Shown piece after piece: positions 7,233 through 14,453 of a stretch of 16,987 bases of DNA (positions are counted from its first letter, which is position 1; every line of letters starts with the position of its first letter). A program made the position numbers and the translations under genes. The notes under the pieces are model-generated. The model saw only the letters and a program-made list of their open reading frames with translations, did no database searches and was not told where the DNA came from. Source of the stretch: Flemingiibacterium sp045649205 (GTDB taxonomy: Bacteria > Bacillota > Clostridia > Oscillospirales > CAG-272); assembly GCA_045649205.1 (NCBI GenBank), contig JAZRPJ010000130.1:1-16987 (forward strand), written 5' to 3'.

Positions 7233-7311
7233 TCCCTACCCGAATTTGCATCAATGGGTAGGGAACTCATAAAAAATGTAAAAAAGGGTAGGATTTCGGG
7301 TAGGAAACCCG
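7233..7311 (+). promoter_or_regulatory. GGGTAGG repeats and hairpins in the 5' leader
   Basis: TCCCTACCC (7233-7241) pairs perfectly with GGGTAGGGA (7256-7264) over a 14-nt loop. GGGTAGG recurs at 7286-7292 and 7298-7304, and CGGGT (7297-7301) pairs with ACCCG (7307-7311). The single CCTACCC copy could pair with any of three GGGTAGG copies, so alternative folds just before the ribosome binding site are possible. Control of translation or termination is inferred. Confidence 0.5.
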
Positions 7312-7329
7312 TACCGAAAGGTGGAAATT

Positions 7330-8688
7330 ATGAGGAAAATAATTGCAATTATCCTGACGCTAATTATGTTGTCAGCTATTTTGTCCGGTTGTGGGCAGAA
7401 TACCATGCCCGGTCCTGAAAATCCGGTCACACTGAATATGTGGCACGTATACGGAAGCCAAACAAAATCACCGCTGAATGCTGTAATTGACGAGTTCAAC
7501 AGCACGGTCGGCCGCGAATGGGGCATTACGGTCAATATAGTGTCTGTTACAAGCTCGTCTGCGATTGACAAAGCCCTGGCGGCTTCGGCAAACGGCGAAC
7601 CGGGTGCTGACGCAATGCCTGACTTGTTTACAGCTTATCCCCGTGTAGTTGAAATCGTGAACAAGGATACTCTTCTCAGATGGAATGAGTATTTTGCAGA
7701 GGAAGAACTTTCTGACTTTCACGCGGAGTTTCTTTCCGAGGGATATTTCGAAAATGAGCTGCTTATACTTCCGATAGCGAAGTCAACAGAGGCATTTTAT
7801 CTGAACAAGACCTTGTTTGACCGTTTCAGTGCCGACACCGGCGTTTCTATTGATACGCTTAACACATTTGACGGAGTATTTGAAGCGGCTCGCAAATACT
7901 ATGACTGGTCGAACGGCATGGATTTTATGCAAATCAACGATTACTATAACTATGCCTACGTTGGAATGAAGGCATACGGAAGCGAGTTCATCAGAAACGG
8001 AAGACTTCGCCTTGAGGATGACGCTTTCAAAAAGATCTGGGTGCCACTGGCGCAAACGGCTATTTACGGCGGTATTTGTCTTGAGGACGGTTACGCTGCC
8101 TCGCGCTGGAAGACCGCAGAAATTATTGCCAATACCGGCTCAACCGCAGATGTTTTGTACCAGCCTACCGAGATCGTCTATCCTGATAATACAACGGAGC
8201 ATCTTGAAGCTGTTTCTCTGCCATACCCTGCTTTCAATGAAGAATTCAACGGAGTGATCTATCGCGGCGGCGGTCTGTTAGCCCTAAAAAACGAGGACGA
8301 GCGCAAAAATCAGGCAGCGTATATTTTTGCGAAATGGCTGACAGATGCGGAGCATAACCTTGACTTCGTCACATATGCCGGATATTTGCCCGTTACAGAC
8401 AGTGCGTTTGAGGCGTTGTTTGCAGATCTCAGCATTATAAAGACAGAAAACTACCGCGGTATTTACAAGACGGTAGATGAAATGTTTGACGAATATTCAT
8501 TCTTTGCACTTCCGGTATATCACGGTGCTTCGAGTATCCAACTTAATTTCGAAACAAATGTTAAGACTGTGTTGAAGGCTGCCCATAACCAATACAAGAA
8601 ACGGCTTGAAGCGGGAGAAGATCCTGATAAGCTTATGAGCGAACTTGTCGAGGTTAGTCTTTCCGAACTCAAAAGTTTGTCGGAGTAG
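7330..8688 (+). CDS. ABC-type extracellular solute-binding lipoprotein (sugar-type)
   Basis: 452 residues from ATG 7330; a GTG at 7321 is in frame, but AGGTGG lies 5 nt before the ATG and this start gives a clean signal peptide. The lipobox LSGC places the lipidated Cys at residue 21. The mature part starts VTLNMWHVYGSQTKSPLNAVIDEFN, the usual opening of family-1 carbohydrate-binding proteins, and continues with a PDLFTAYP segment, ELLILPIAKSTEAFYLNKTLFDR (the hinge region of this fold), GGGLLALKNEDERKNQAAYIFAKWL and GYLPVTDSAF near the end. It would capture a small molecule outside the membrane. No permease or ATPase gene is adjacent; instead a transmembrane LuxR-type regulator follows 14 bp later, suggesting that it presents ligand to that sensor or serves a distant transporter. 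The long leader implies post-transcriptional control. Confidence 0.9.
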   Translation: MRKIIAIILTLIMLSAILSGCGQNTMPGPENPVTLNMWHVYGSQTKSPLNAVIDEFNSTVGREWGITVNIVSVTSSSAIDKALAASANGEPGADAMPDLFTAYPRVVEIVNKDTLLRWNEYFAEEELSDFHAEFLSEGYFENELLILPIAKSTEAFYLNKTLFDRFSADTGVSIDTLNTFDGVFEAARKYYDWSNGMDFMQINDYYNYAYVGMKAYGSEFIRNGRLRLEDDAFKKIWVPLAQTAIYGGICLEDGYAASRWKTAEIIANTGSTADVLYQPTEIVYPDNTTEHLEAVSLPYPAFNEEFNGVIYRGGGLLALKNEDERKNQAAYIFAKWLTDAEHNLDFVTYAGYLPVTDSAFEALFADLSIIKTENYRGIYKTVDEMFDEYSFFALPVYHGASSIQLNFETNVKTVLKAAHNQYKKRLEAGEDPDKLMSELVEVSLSELKSLSE

Positions 8689-8702
8689 CAAGGGGTGACA
8701 GT

Positions 8703-10403
8703 ATGAAAAAGGTTAGAAAAAGCAGCCTGAGGAATATCATTGAACAGATAAGAGCCGAAGGTATATCTATGCGCAGACGCTTTACACTTTATATCATATC
8801 TGCGATCATTTTGGTCTTGTCTTTGATTTTACTGCTTTTGAATCTGTTCGGAAACATTAATCCCGCTTACGCGCAGATTACAAATGTTCTGGATACACAG
8901 CTCATCTCTTATACAGACAGTATCAAGCGAGATTATGATAAGGTGGCGGCTCATGCGATTTCTTTTTCAAATCAGCTTGAGAAGGAAATTCAGCATTATT
9001 TAACAGAAAAAGGCATCGCCTTTGAGGACCTGGAAAACAACTCCGAGGCGCTCTCGGAGCTGCAGAGTGTACTCTACGGTACTGTTTATCTGAATATGCA
9101 GCTCACCCCGTCAAGCGGCGCATTTTTTATACTTGATACAACGGTGAACAGTAACTCGGAAAATCCTTTATTTAGCGGCATTTATCTAAAGTACATAAAT
9201 ATTTACTCCGCCAGCACCGTAAATAACGAAATCACCTTGTACAGGGGTTCGTTTTCCACCGCAAAGAAGGGAGATCTTACCTTCCACAGCGGATGGAATA
9301 ATGAGATGAGAACGGACTTCTTTGAGAAATGTGATTCCGCTTTTTCCGATGGAACGCACTATATTCTCAGCCCCACGGTAGAAATTCCGGACACATGGGA
9401 GAGAGGAAGATACGTATACGTGCCGATCCACGACTCCAAAGAGAACACGATCGGTGTCTGTGGCTTTGAGATCAATGACCTATATTTTCATCTGTCGAAA
9501 AATGCACATGATGACAAGTTCGGTCAGCTCATCGGCGCCCTGCTCGATGAGGACCAGGGAATATACTCCGGACAGTTCAGCTCCAACAGCTATAACACAC
9601 TCACCCAGGGAATGGTAAAGCTTACGGAAAAGGACCGGTATACGGTATTTGATTTTGAAACGGAAAAAAGCGTCGGCAAAACGCGCAGCGTTACCTTGGG
9701 AGGTGACACATTCACTGTTGCGCTTATGATACCGGAAGCACAGTTCAATGCGTTTGCACTGCGCGGTCAGATAAAGACCACTGCGATCATCTTCGCTGTT
9801 ATGCTTGTCATGCTTGCATACTGTCTGTTTATCAGCAAAAAATACGTTGCTCCTATTCTTAGGAAGCTTGAGCGGTTCAAGTACAGAGAGGATGACGGAG
9901 AACAGTTGAGGATTCGCGAACTCGATGATTTTTTTGCCCATTTTGAAGAAAGATCCACGGCATATGAGAAACAGCTGAAGGTCCTGCAGACGGCAAAGGA
10001 AGCTGCCGAGGAGGAGGCTCTGCGTACAAAAAAGGAGTACGAAAAGGCCCTCGAGGAATATGAGCTTGCCCAAAGCGAAATCATGCATCTTTCCGAGGAA
10101 AGCAAGAATGAGATCGTGCTGGAGGATTATGAATACTTCATCTGTAACCTGAAAACGCTGACTCCTCGTGAGCTTTACATTTATGGCTTATACATTGAGG
10201 GAAAATCAACAGCTGAGATTGCGTCAATTATAGGTATAAAGGAAAACACGGTGAAATATCACAGCAAGAATATTTACAGCAAACTCGGTATTTCATCGCG
10301 TAAGCAGCTCCTCCGGTTTGCCTCACTGAAGCAGCATCAGGATAAAAAGGGGAACAGCAACCCTGAAACTGCATCCACCGTACAAGAAGAAAAATTGCAG
10401 TAA
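8703..10403 (+). CDS. Membrane-spanning LuxR-type transcription regulator with extracytoplasmic sensor
   Basis: 566 residues. Residues 1-26 are basic and cytoplasmic, 27-49 are TM1, 50-354 an outside sensor domain, 357-378 TM2, 415-465 a Glu/Lys-rich coiled coil, and 484-543 a LuxR/GerE helix-turn-helix with LTPRE, the turn KSTAEIASIIGIKENTVKYHS and KLGISSRKQL. The outside part (YVPIHDSKENTIGVCGFEI) has the strand layout of Cache/PAS-like sensors. Topology therefore places ligand sensing outside and DNA binding inside in one chain, with no kinase, HAMP or receiver domain. DNA binding would have to occur at the membrane or after release. The start has an AAGGGGTGA site and lies 14 bp after the solute-binding gene, so the two are co-transcribed. 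Likely target: its own operon or a sugar-use locus (inference). Confidence 0.88.
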   Translation: MKKVRKSSLRNIIEQIRAEGISMRRRFTLYIISAIILVLSLILLLLNLFGNINPAYAQITNVLDTQLISYTDSIKRDYDKVAAHAISFSNQLEKEIQHYLTEKGIAFEDLENNSEALSELQSVLYGTVYLNMQLTPSSGAFFILDTTVNSNSENPLFSGIYLKYINIYSASTVNNEITLYRGSFSTAKKGDLTFHSGWNNEMRTDFFEKCDSAFSDGTHYILSPTVEIPDTWERGRYVYVPIHDSKENTIGVCGFEINDLYFHLSKNAHDDKFGQLIGALLDEDQGIYSGQFSSNSYNTLTQGMVKLTEKDRYTVFDFETEKSVGKTRSVTLGGDTFTVALMIPEAQFNAFALRGQIKTTAIIFAVMLVMLAYCLFISKKYVAPILRKLERFKYREDDGEQLRIRELDDFFAHFEERSTAYEKQLKVLQTAKEAAEEEALRTKKEYEKALEEYELAQSEIMHLSEESKNEIVLEDYEYFICNLKTLTPRELYIYGLYIEGKSTAEIASIIGIKENTVKYHSKNIYSKLGISSRKQLLRFASLKQHQDKKGNSNPETASTVQEEKLQ

Positions 10404-10410
10404 ATAAGAC

Positions 10411-10462
10411 ATGGGGCGAATCCCGCAGAAAGCATCTGTGAGATTCGCCCTCATAAGTTTTG
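10411..10462 (+). terminator. Terminator after the LuxR-type gene
   Basis: GGGCGAATC (10414-10422) pairs perfectly with GATTCGCCC (10442-10450), with an inner CAGA/TCTG stem, followed by AAGTTTTGTC. It begins 8 bp after the stop codon. Confidence 0.75.
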
Positions 10463-10496
10463 TCATATATTTTCAAAAAATAGCATCTATTAATGC

Positions 10497-10560
10497 CGGC
10501 TTCCCGTGCGATATCTTTTTTTGCGCACTAATTGGCAAAAGGGAACGGGAATGATATGGA
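10497..10560 (+). repeat. Dispersed repeat family 1, partial copy
   Basis: Carries GTGCGATATCTTTTTTT and the core GCGCACTAATTGGCAA (10523-10538), as in the copies at 13016-13136 and 15414-15530. The CCCGAGA hairpin half is missing just to its left, so this copy is truncated or decayed. It lies between convergent genes. Confidence 0.65.
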
Positions 10561-10654
10561 ATAAACAGAGCAACGATTAAACACTTTTATCAAATAGAAC
10601 ATAGTTTTCCGGAATATCCATACAGTATTTATGGAGGTTATGTATAGTAAGTCT

Positions 10655-10706
10655 TAATTCTTACAGTAATCATCGAACATCGGTAATTTGACTCCTGCCA
10701 ATCAGC
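10655..10706. repeat. Dispersed repeat family 2, degenerate copy
   Basis: TTCTTACAGT followed about 20 nt later by TTGACTCCT matches the centre and right arm of the copy at 14250-14350. The left arm has decayed, leaving only GTC/GAC pairing. No gene is found in 10463-10849; this space holds only repeats. Confidence 0.45.
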
Positions 10707-10737
10707 TTTTTTCTGGGTATATCTTTTCATTTTCAAA

Positions 10738-10827
10738 CTTTTGCGAGTTTTGCGGAAGCTAAAACAGGATAAAACGAAGAAAACCCGAGAAAATCCCGGG
10801 CTTTCCCTGTAATATCTTTTTGTGGGG
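10738..10827. repeat. Dispersed repeat family 1, copy with terminator hairpin
   Basis: GGAAGCTAAAACAGG..AAAACGAAGAAAACCCGAGA closely matches the copies at 13016 and 15414. The hairpin CCCGAGA/TCCCGGG (one G-U wobble) is followed on the minus strand by TTTTCTT, so it can end the DUF4838 gene message 50 bp after its stop. The copy stops after TAATATCTTTTTGTGG and lacks the CACTAATTGG core. Confidence 0.65.
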
Positions 10828-10849
10828 AGAGAATTTGTATGCAGAGTAC

Positions 10850-12814
10850 TTACACGCCGATATTGAGCGATTTTTCGAGCTTGCCGATCTCCGGCAGTAC
10901 CTCACGCATATATGTGAATTTGAATTCAAATACGTCAAAATATTCCTTGGTGTCCCACTCGTTGCAGCTTACGAATTCTTCGATGGGCGGCCAGATTGAC
11001 AGCGGATCCGCTCCCTTCGATATCTCAATAAATGCTTTAAGCAGCATTACCGAGAGGGAAGTGTGGAATTTAAGATATTTCCACGAGGTTGCCTCACACA
11101 GATCGGGGCTGTCAAGGTGCTCTTCAATAACGCGCATAAATTCTCTTGCACGTTCAATTCCTTTTTCGTAGGTTGGGATATTTTCGGGCAGGAACGGCTT
11201 TTCAAGACGCGTTACTTCTGGCATACAACATATTGAAAGCTCTTGCAGATAGTCGCGTACCGACGCATAGTCCTCACCGTATTCCGCACGGATAACGTAA
11301 TCGCGGACCTCGTAAAAATCGCAGTCGCGGTTCCAAAGAGTACGTGCCATTACGTTCATGCCAAGGGAGGTAGGGCAGAATACACGCTGTCCCTGACAGC
11401 TTATAAGGCCGTTCAGATTGAGGACACTGTAATTACGTATATCCTTCTGAATTATCCGTGCCAGTGATGTGCCGCCCAGATCCTTATAGCAGTCCCACAT
11501 ATAGTAGTAGTCAAATACGGCGCTGTCGCCGTCAAAAATTTTTCTCCATTCGTTGTAATATGCGAGAAGCTCACCCGTGCTTGACGGGAACTTCAAACGG
11601 TTTCGTTCAAACTCTGTTATATCGCCGCTGCACTCTGTTTCGAATGCATCAGTATATGTACGGCTGATTGGGCAAAATTCAAGGAAAATCCGGTCCGGCT
11701 GCTCAAACTTATATTTTTTCGGCGGCCAGAGAGTGTCGCTGTACATGAAAAATGCAAGCTTTGTGGAAAGTCCCGCATCGTCAAGACGTCTGATTATCTC
11801 GTTACACATCATAACAAGGAAATCGGAGGGCAGTGTATCGCGGCAAAGGTCACATTCACACTGTGCATTGCTTCCGTCGCCGAAACCGAATACGATGTAT
11901 TCGATGTGCGGATTCGCTTTGCAGTAATTAACGAAAAAGTCAATCATTCTTTCGCGTACCTCCGGATTGCCATAGCAAAGCTGGAGCAGCATCGGAACAT
12001 ATGCATAATTGCCGGTTGTCTGAATTGCACGCTTTCCATCAATCAGTGCGAAGTATTTCTCCACTTCTTTGGGAATAGATTCAGGATCGACAGGGTCCCA
12101 GCCGTATGATGTCATACCGAAAGGCTCGCAGGTCCAACCGTGTCCGATCTTATAGCAGATAAGGCTGCGCTTTTCAATTTCACGCTCAAGCATACGTATG
12201 ATGCCGGCTATATCCTCCGGAGAGAGAGGCTCACCTTTAAGGTACGGGTTTGTGAACTCGTATCCCTTATGGGCATACCAGCGCTGGAAGAAGATCATCG
12301 GTGTGAAGAACTGGATATAGTATCCGTTCATGCCGACCTTGGGAAGCCAGTCAATCATCGCCTCAACAGATTCGTATGTAACGCTTCCCTCAATGCAAAC
12401 GCTGCGGTGACGGTAAGAGGGCTTTTCATTAACATATACGTCCTTTTCAGGCAAGCACTTCGGCGCTTTTTCACCAGCCTTTCCCGGTCTTACAAAGGTG
12501 TAACCGAGCTCCGTCAGATAACGGTAAACCGCGATAAGAACGCTTCTTGCATTCATACCGGTTATCACACCTGTGTGTCCTTTTACATCTATAAGGATTG
12601 CGTCGTCAAGATTGGGATTGTCTACTTTGGGGAGTTCTGCTCTAAGTCCCACACCCAGAAGAATAACGCCATTCGCTTCCTTTGTACCGTCGCCGACAAC
12701 TATCGCTTCATTGGTGCTTTCAGACAGATACTTTCGCAGTTCCTGTGCGGCAAAGCATAGTGTTGTGTTTGCCTTGGCATCCATTCCTTCTGTGACAACT
12801 TTGATATTCCACAT
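10850..12814 (-). CDS. DUF4838 carbohydrate-related protein
   Basis: 654 residues, no signal peptide, so cytoplasmic. Residues 1-125 form an alpha/beta domain like the N-terminal domain of GH67 glucuronidases and hexosaminidases (AAQELRKYLSE, ILLGVG, GHTGVITGMNARSVLIAVYRYLTELGYTFVRPG). Residues 131-480 carry DUF4838 hallmarks: SYRHRSVCIEG, IDWLPKVGMNGYYIQFF, FGFGDGSNAQCECDLC (Cys319, 321, 324) and a TIM-barrel-like strand order. The remainder is helical. The family is associated with glycan breakdown, but its reaction is not established. The start at 12814 has a CCGGAGG site. It is a single-gene unit with its own promoter and operator, which points to substrate control. No sugar transporter is adjacent on this strand. 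Confidence 0.88.
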   Translation of the reverse strand: MWNIKVVTEGMDAKANTTLCFAAQELRKYLSESTNEAIVVGDGTKEANGVILLGVGLRAELPKVDNPNLDDAILIDVKGHTGVITGMNARSVLIAVYRYLTELGYTFVRPGKAGEKAPKCLPEKDVYVNEKPSYRHRSVCIEGSVTYESVEAMIDWLPKVGMNGYYIQFFTPMIFFQRWYAHKGYEFTNPYLKGEPLSPEDIAGIIRMLEREIEKRSLICYKIGHGWTCEPFGMTSYGWDPVDPESIPKEVEKYFALIDGKRAIQTTGNYAYVPMLLQLCYGNPEVRERMIDFFVNYCKANPHIEYIVFGFGDGSNAQCECDLCRDTLPSDFLVMMCNEIIRRLDDAGLSTKLAFFMYSDTLWPPKKYKFEQPDRIFLEFCPISRTYTDAFETECSGDITEFERNRLKFPSSTGELLAYYNEWRKIFDGDSAVFDYYYMWDCYKDLGGTSLARIIQKDIRNYSVLNLNGLISCQGQRVFCPTSLGMNVMARTLWNRDCDFYEVRDYVIRAEYGEDYASVRDYLQELSICCMPEVTRLEKPFLPENIPTYEKGIERAREFMRVIEEHLDSPDLCEATSWKYLKFHTSLSVMLLKAFIEISKGADPLSIWPPIEEFVSCNEWDTKEYFDVFEFKFTYMREVLPEIGKLEKSLNIGV

Positions 12815-12843
12815 AAAAACCTCCGGAATTTACATTTTTAAAT

Positions 12844-12868
12844 GTTTAACTGCTTAAAACAGTTAAAC
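12844..12868 (-). promoter_or_regulatory. Palindromic operator of the DUF4838 gene
   Basis: GTTTAACTG (12844-12852) and CAGTTAAAC (12860-12868) are perfect inverted 9-mers around 7 bp. The site lies directly downstream of the predicted transcription start (about 12873) and upstream of the ribosome binding site, the classic place for a repressor. The cognate regulator is not identifiable; the nearby XRE and LuxR-type proteins are only candidates. Confidence 0.7.
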
Positions 12869-12879
12869 TGCTATAGAAC

Positions 12880-12908
12880 ATTATAATATATCCGGTGCTT
12901 TTTTGCAA
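12880..12908 (-). promoter_or_regulatory. Promoter of the DUF4838 gene
   Basis: On the minus strand: TTGCAA (12908-12903), a 17-bp spacer, TATAAT (12885-12880). The -35 is imperfect, the -10 perfect. Transcription would start near 12873 and run into the palindrome. Confidence 0.75.
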
Positions 12909-13015
12909 TACGAAATCCTCACATTTTTTAAAAATATCCATACCGTGGATTTGAAGTGATGCTTTTTATTAGGGCGACCTGTTTAATCAAGGCAAATGCT
13001 TTGACTGTCTTTTGA

Positions 13016-13136
13016 TTTTTGAGAAAAGCTAAAAACAGGCGAAAAACGAAGAAAACCCGAGAAAATCTCGGGTTTTTCGTGCGATGGCTTTTTTGGGGCG
13101 CACTAATTGGGAAGTCAGACCGGAAAAGATATGGCA
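13016..13136. repeat. Dispersed repeat family 1, full copy with terminator
   Basis: Two parts. First, a perfect stem AACCCGAGA/TCTCGGGTT with an AAA loop (about 13053-13073), followed on the minus strand by TTTTCTTCG; it can terminate the gene ending at 13160. Second, GTGCGATGGCTTTTTTGG, the core GCGCACTAATTGGGAA (13098-13113) and CCGGAAAAGATATGGC, whose ends are inverted (GATGGCTTTTTT/AAAAGATATGGC, imperfect). The rest of 12909-13015 shows only small hairpins. Confidence 0.7.
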
Positions 13137-13159
13137 AGTTGCACCGATTTAGACATCAC

Positions 13160-14026
13160 TTATTCAAAAGAAACGGTTTTTGCCCATTCAACAATTTTAG
13201 AATTGTAATCATCAACATCTTCTGTCCGCGTAGCAAACTGCACTAACCAAAAAGCATCGTTTGATTTATAAACAAATGAAAAGTATTTATATGTATCATT
13301 TGTGTCGGGATTGGTGAATTCATATTCAAATCCAGTTAATCCATCTATATTTTTTAATTCCGATGAAAAAAGGTCGTTATTTTGCAATACCAAATTACCA
13401 TACTGTTCTAAAGTGTAATTTTCAAAACCATCAACCAAAGTGAAGTCCTCTTTTAGCGCGAACACGGCAACCTCAGCAGAGTCATAACAATTTGTATAGT
13501 TCTGCAAATGAGTTTGCTTAAACTCATTTGTTAATGTTATGATCATTCCATTTTCCGAAAAAGCTTTAGGTTCAACATTCGAACCAGAGAATAGATTTGA
13601 AGTGGCAGTATAACCTACAATAACACCTGCGATAATAGCAACACATAGAACAAGAAGCCCTTTTTTTGAACCATTCCTGCGATTTTGCTGTGCCTCTTCA
13701 TTTTCGTTATTATCAAATAGAAATGCATTTCCGTTGGCAAGGTTAAACTTATTCTTTCCGGAAAGGAATACGTCTTCTTGGCCTGCGGAAAGTTGGTAAA
13801 ATTCATTGCAGTGGTTTTTACTCAGCTTATCAGCAATTACAAATACCTTTATTTCTTGTTCACAAATCTGAAAGGTTTTTTCTTCACCGTTTTTTAAATC
13901 ACCGATCTTACGGCAAGGCGTATTATTTATGCATATCTCGTTTGAAGTAGGATCTTCTACATAGATTTTTATTTTTGCAAGACAACCGACAAAACTTTTT
14001 GTTCTTTTAATTGTCAAATTTCTCAT
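13160..14026 (-). CDS. Single-TM protein with extracytoplasmic PsbP-like domain
   Basis: 288 residues. Residues 1-107 are a strand-rich cytoplasmic domain (MRNLTIKRTKSFVGCLAKIKIYVED, with FHA/carbohydrate-module-like short strands); 108-121 an Asn/Gln/Arg linker; 122-141 a membrane segment (LLVLCVAIIAGVIVGYTATS); 142-288 an outside domain with FSENGMIITLTNEF and a final helix IVEWAKTVSFE, the usual frame of PsbP/Mog1-like domains. Basic residues before the segment set the N-terminus inside. The start at 14026 has an AGAGGAGAT site. It is rich in Asn, Lys and Phe and more AT-rich than the genes to its left. Its neighbour is a broken XRE regulator, in the same orientation but with separate promoters. 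Function unknown. Confidence 0.82.
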   Translation of the reverse strand: MRNLTIKRTKSFVGCLAKIKIYVEDPTSNEICINNTPCRKIGDLKNGEEKTFQICEQEIKVFVIADKLSKNHCNEFYQLSAGQEDVFLSGKNKFNLANGNAFLFDNNENEEAQQNRRNGSKKGLLVLCVAIIAGVIVGYTATSNLFSGSNVEPKAFSENGMIITLTNEFKQTHLQNYTNCYDSAEVAVFALKEDFTLVDGFENYTLEQYGNLVLQNNDLFSSELKNIDGLTGFEYEFTNPDTNDTYKYFSFVYKSNDAFWLVQFATRTEDVDDYNSKIVEWAKTVSFE

Positions 14027-14058
14027 TGAAGCTATCTCCTCTAATTAACAGTGTATTC

Positions 14059-14087
14059 ATTATACCATAAAGTTCCCATTAAGTCAA
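14059..14087 (-). promoter_or_regulatory. Promoter of the PsbP-like membrane protein gene
   Basis: TTGACT (14087-14082), a 17-bp spacer, TATAAT (14064-14059), with TGG before the -10 (extended). Transcription starts near 14052; the ribosome binding site lies within the next 20 bp. Confidence 0.85.
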
Positions 14088-14096
14088 TAGTTAAGT

Positions 14097-14160
14097 ATCT
14101 CCTCGGCGGCAATCGCGACGTCGCGCTGGAACCCGTCGGTCGTTGGTTCCTGTGTACCAA
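14097..14160 (+). other. tRNA-like remnant, GC-rich patch
   Basis: GTCGTTGGTTC and a terminal ACCA followed by a terminator resemble the variable loop/T-arm and 3' end of a tRNA, but no acceptor stem, no anticodon stem and no TTCRA T-loop form. A perfect 12-bp palindrome CGCGACGTCGCG lies at 14114-14125. The patch is far more GC-rich than its surroundings. Probably a decayed or rearranged tRNA end; it does not qualify as a working tRNA. Confidence 0.3.
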
Positions 14161-14169
14161 ACAAGAAAA

Positions 14170-14202
14170 AACTCACCCACCGTAAGGTGAATGAGTTTCT
14201 TT
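14170..14202. terminator. Bidirectional terminator hairpin
   Basis: AACTCACCCACC (14170-14181) and GGTGAATGAGTT (14186-14197) pair over 10 of 12 positions with a GTAA loop. T-runs flank it on both strands (TTTCTTT to the right; TTTTTTCTTG on the minus strand). Confidence 0.7.
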
Positions 14203-14249
14203 GGGAAGAGGTGCCGAAAAAAGATATTGGATTATTTCTTTGAATAACG

Positions 14250-14350
14250 TTTAATGAGTGAAAATGAAAAGTCTGAATTTATCGATAAAAAATAGGAGTC
14301 ATTTTCTTACAGTCCAATCAACTGTTCAGAACTTGACTCCTATTCATTTA
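14250..14350 (-). repeat. Dispersed repeat family 2, terminator-type copy
   Basis: TAGGAGTCA (14293-14301) pairs perfectly with TGACTCCTA (14334-14342), with an inner ACAGT/ACTGT stem. On the minus strand the stem is followed by TTTTTTATCG, so it should terminate the XRE gene, whose stop lies about 110 bp upstream. The flank TTTATCGATAAAAAATA recurs at 15618. Confidence 0.65.
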
Positions 14351-14453
14351 ATTTTTGGGCAATTATTTTTCAGTCCTTGGATCGGTTGAAAGCCCTCTTT
14401 TACAAAAAAGATACTATTTACCACCTATGTTTTTACGAAAAGATGCTACGAGA

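Noticed and set aside
9480..10088. 202-codon open frame on the minus strand
   Set aside because: Lies antisense to the well-supported LuxR-type gene, has no good ribosome binding site and an unlikely composition; a shadow of the real gene.
10632..10656. Possible tiny gene after GGAGGTTATG
   Set aside because: The frame has only five codons before a stop; more likely chance or a gene remnant.
12140..12760. 206-codon open frame on the plus strand
   Set aside because: Antisense to the DUF4838 gene, whose motifs are clear across this part; no start signals.
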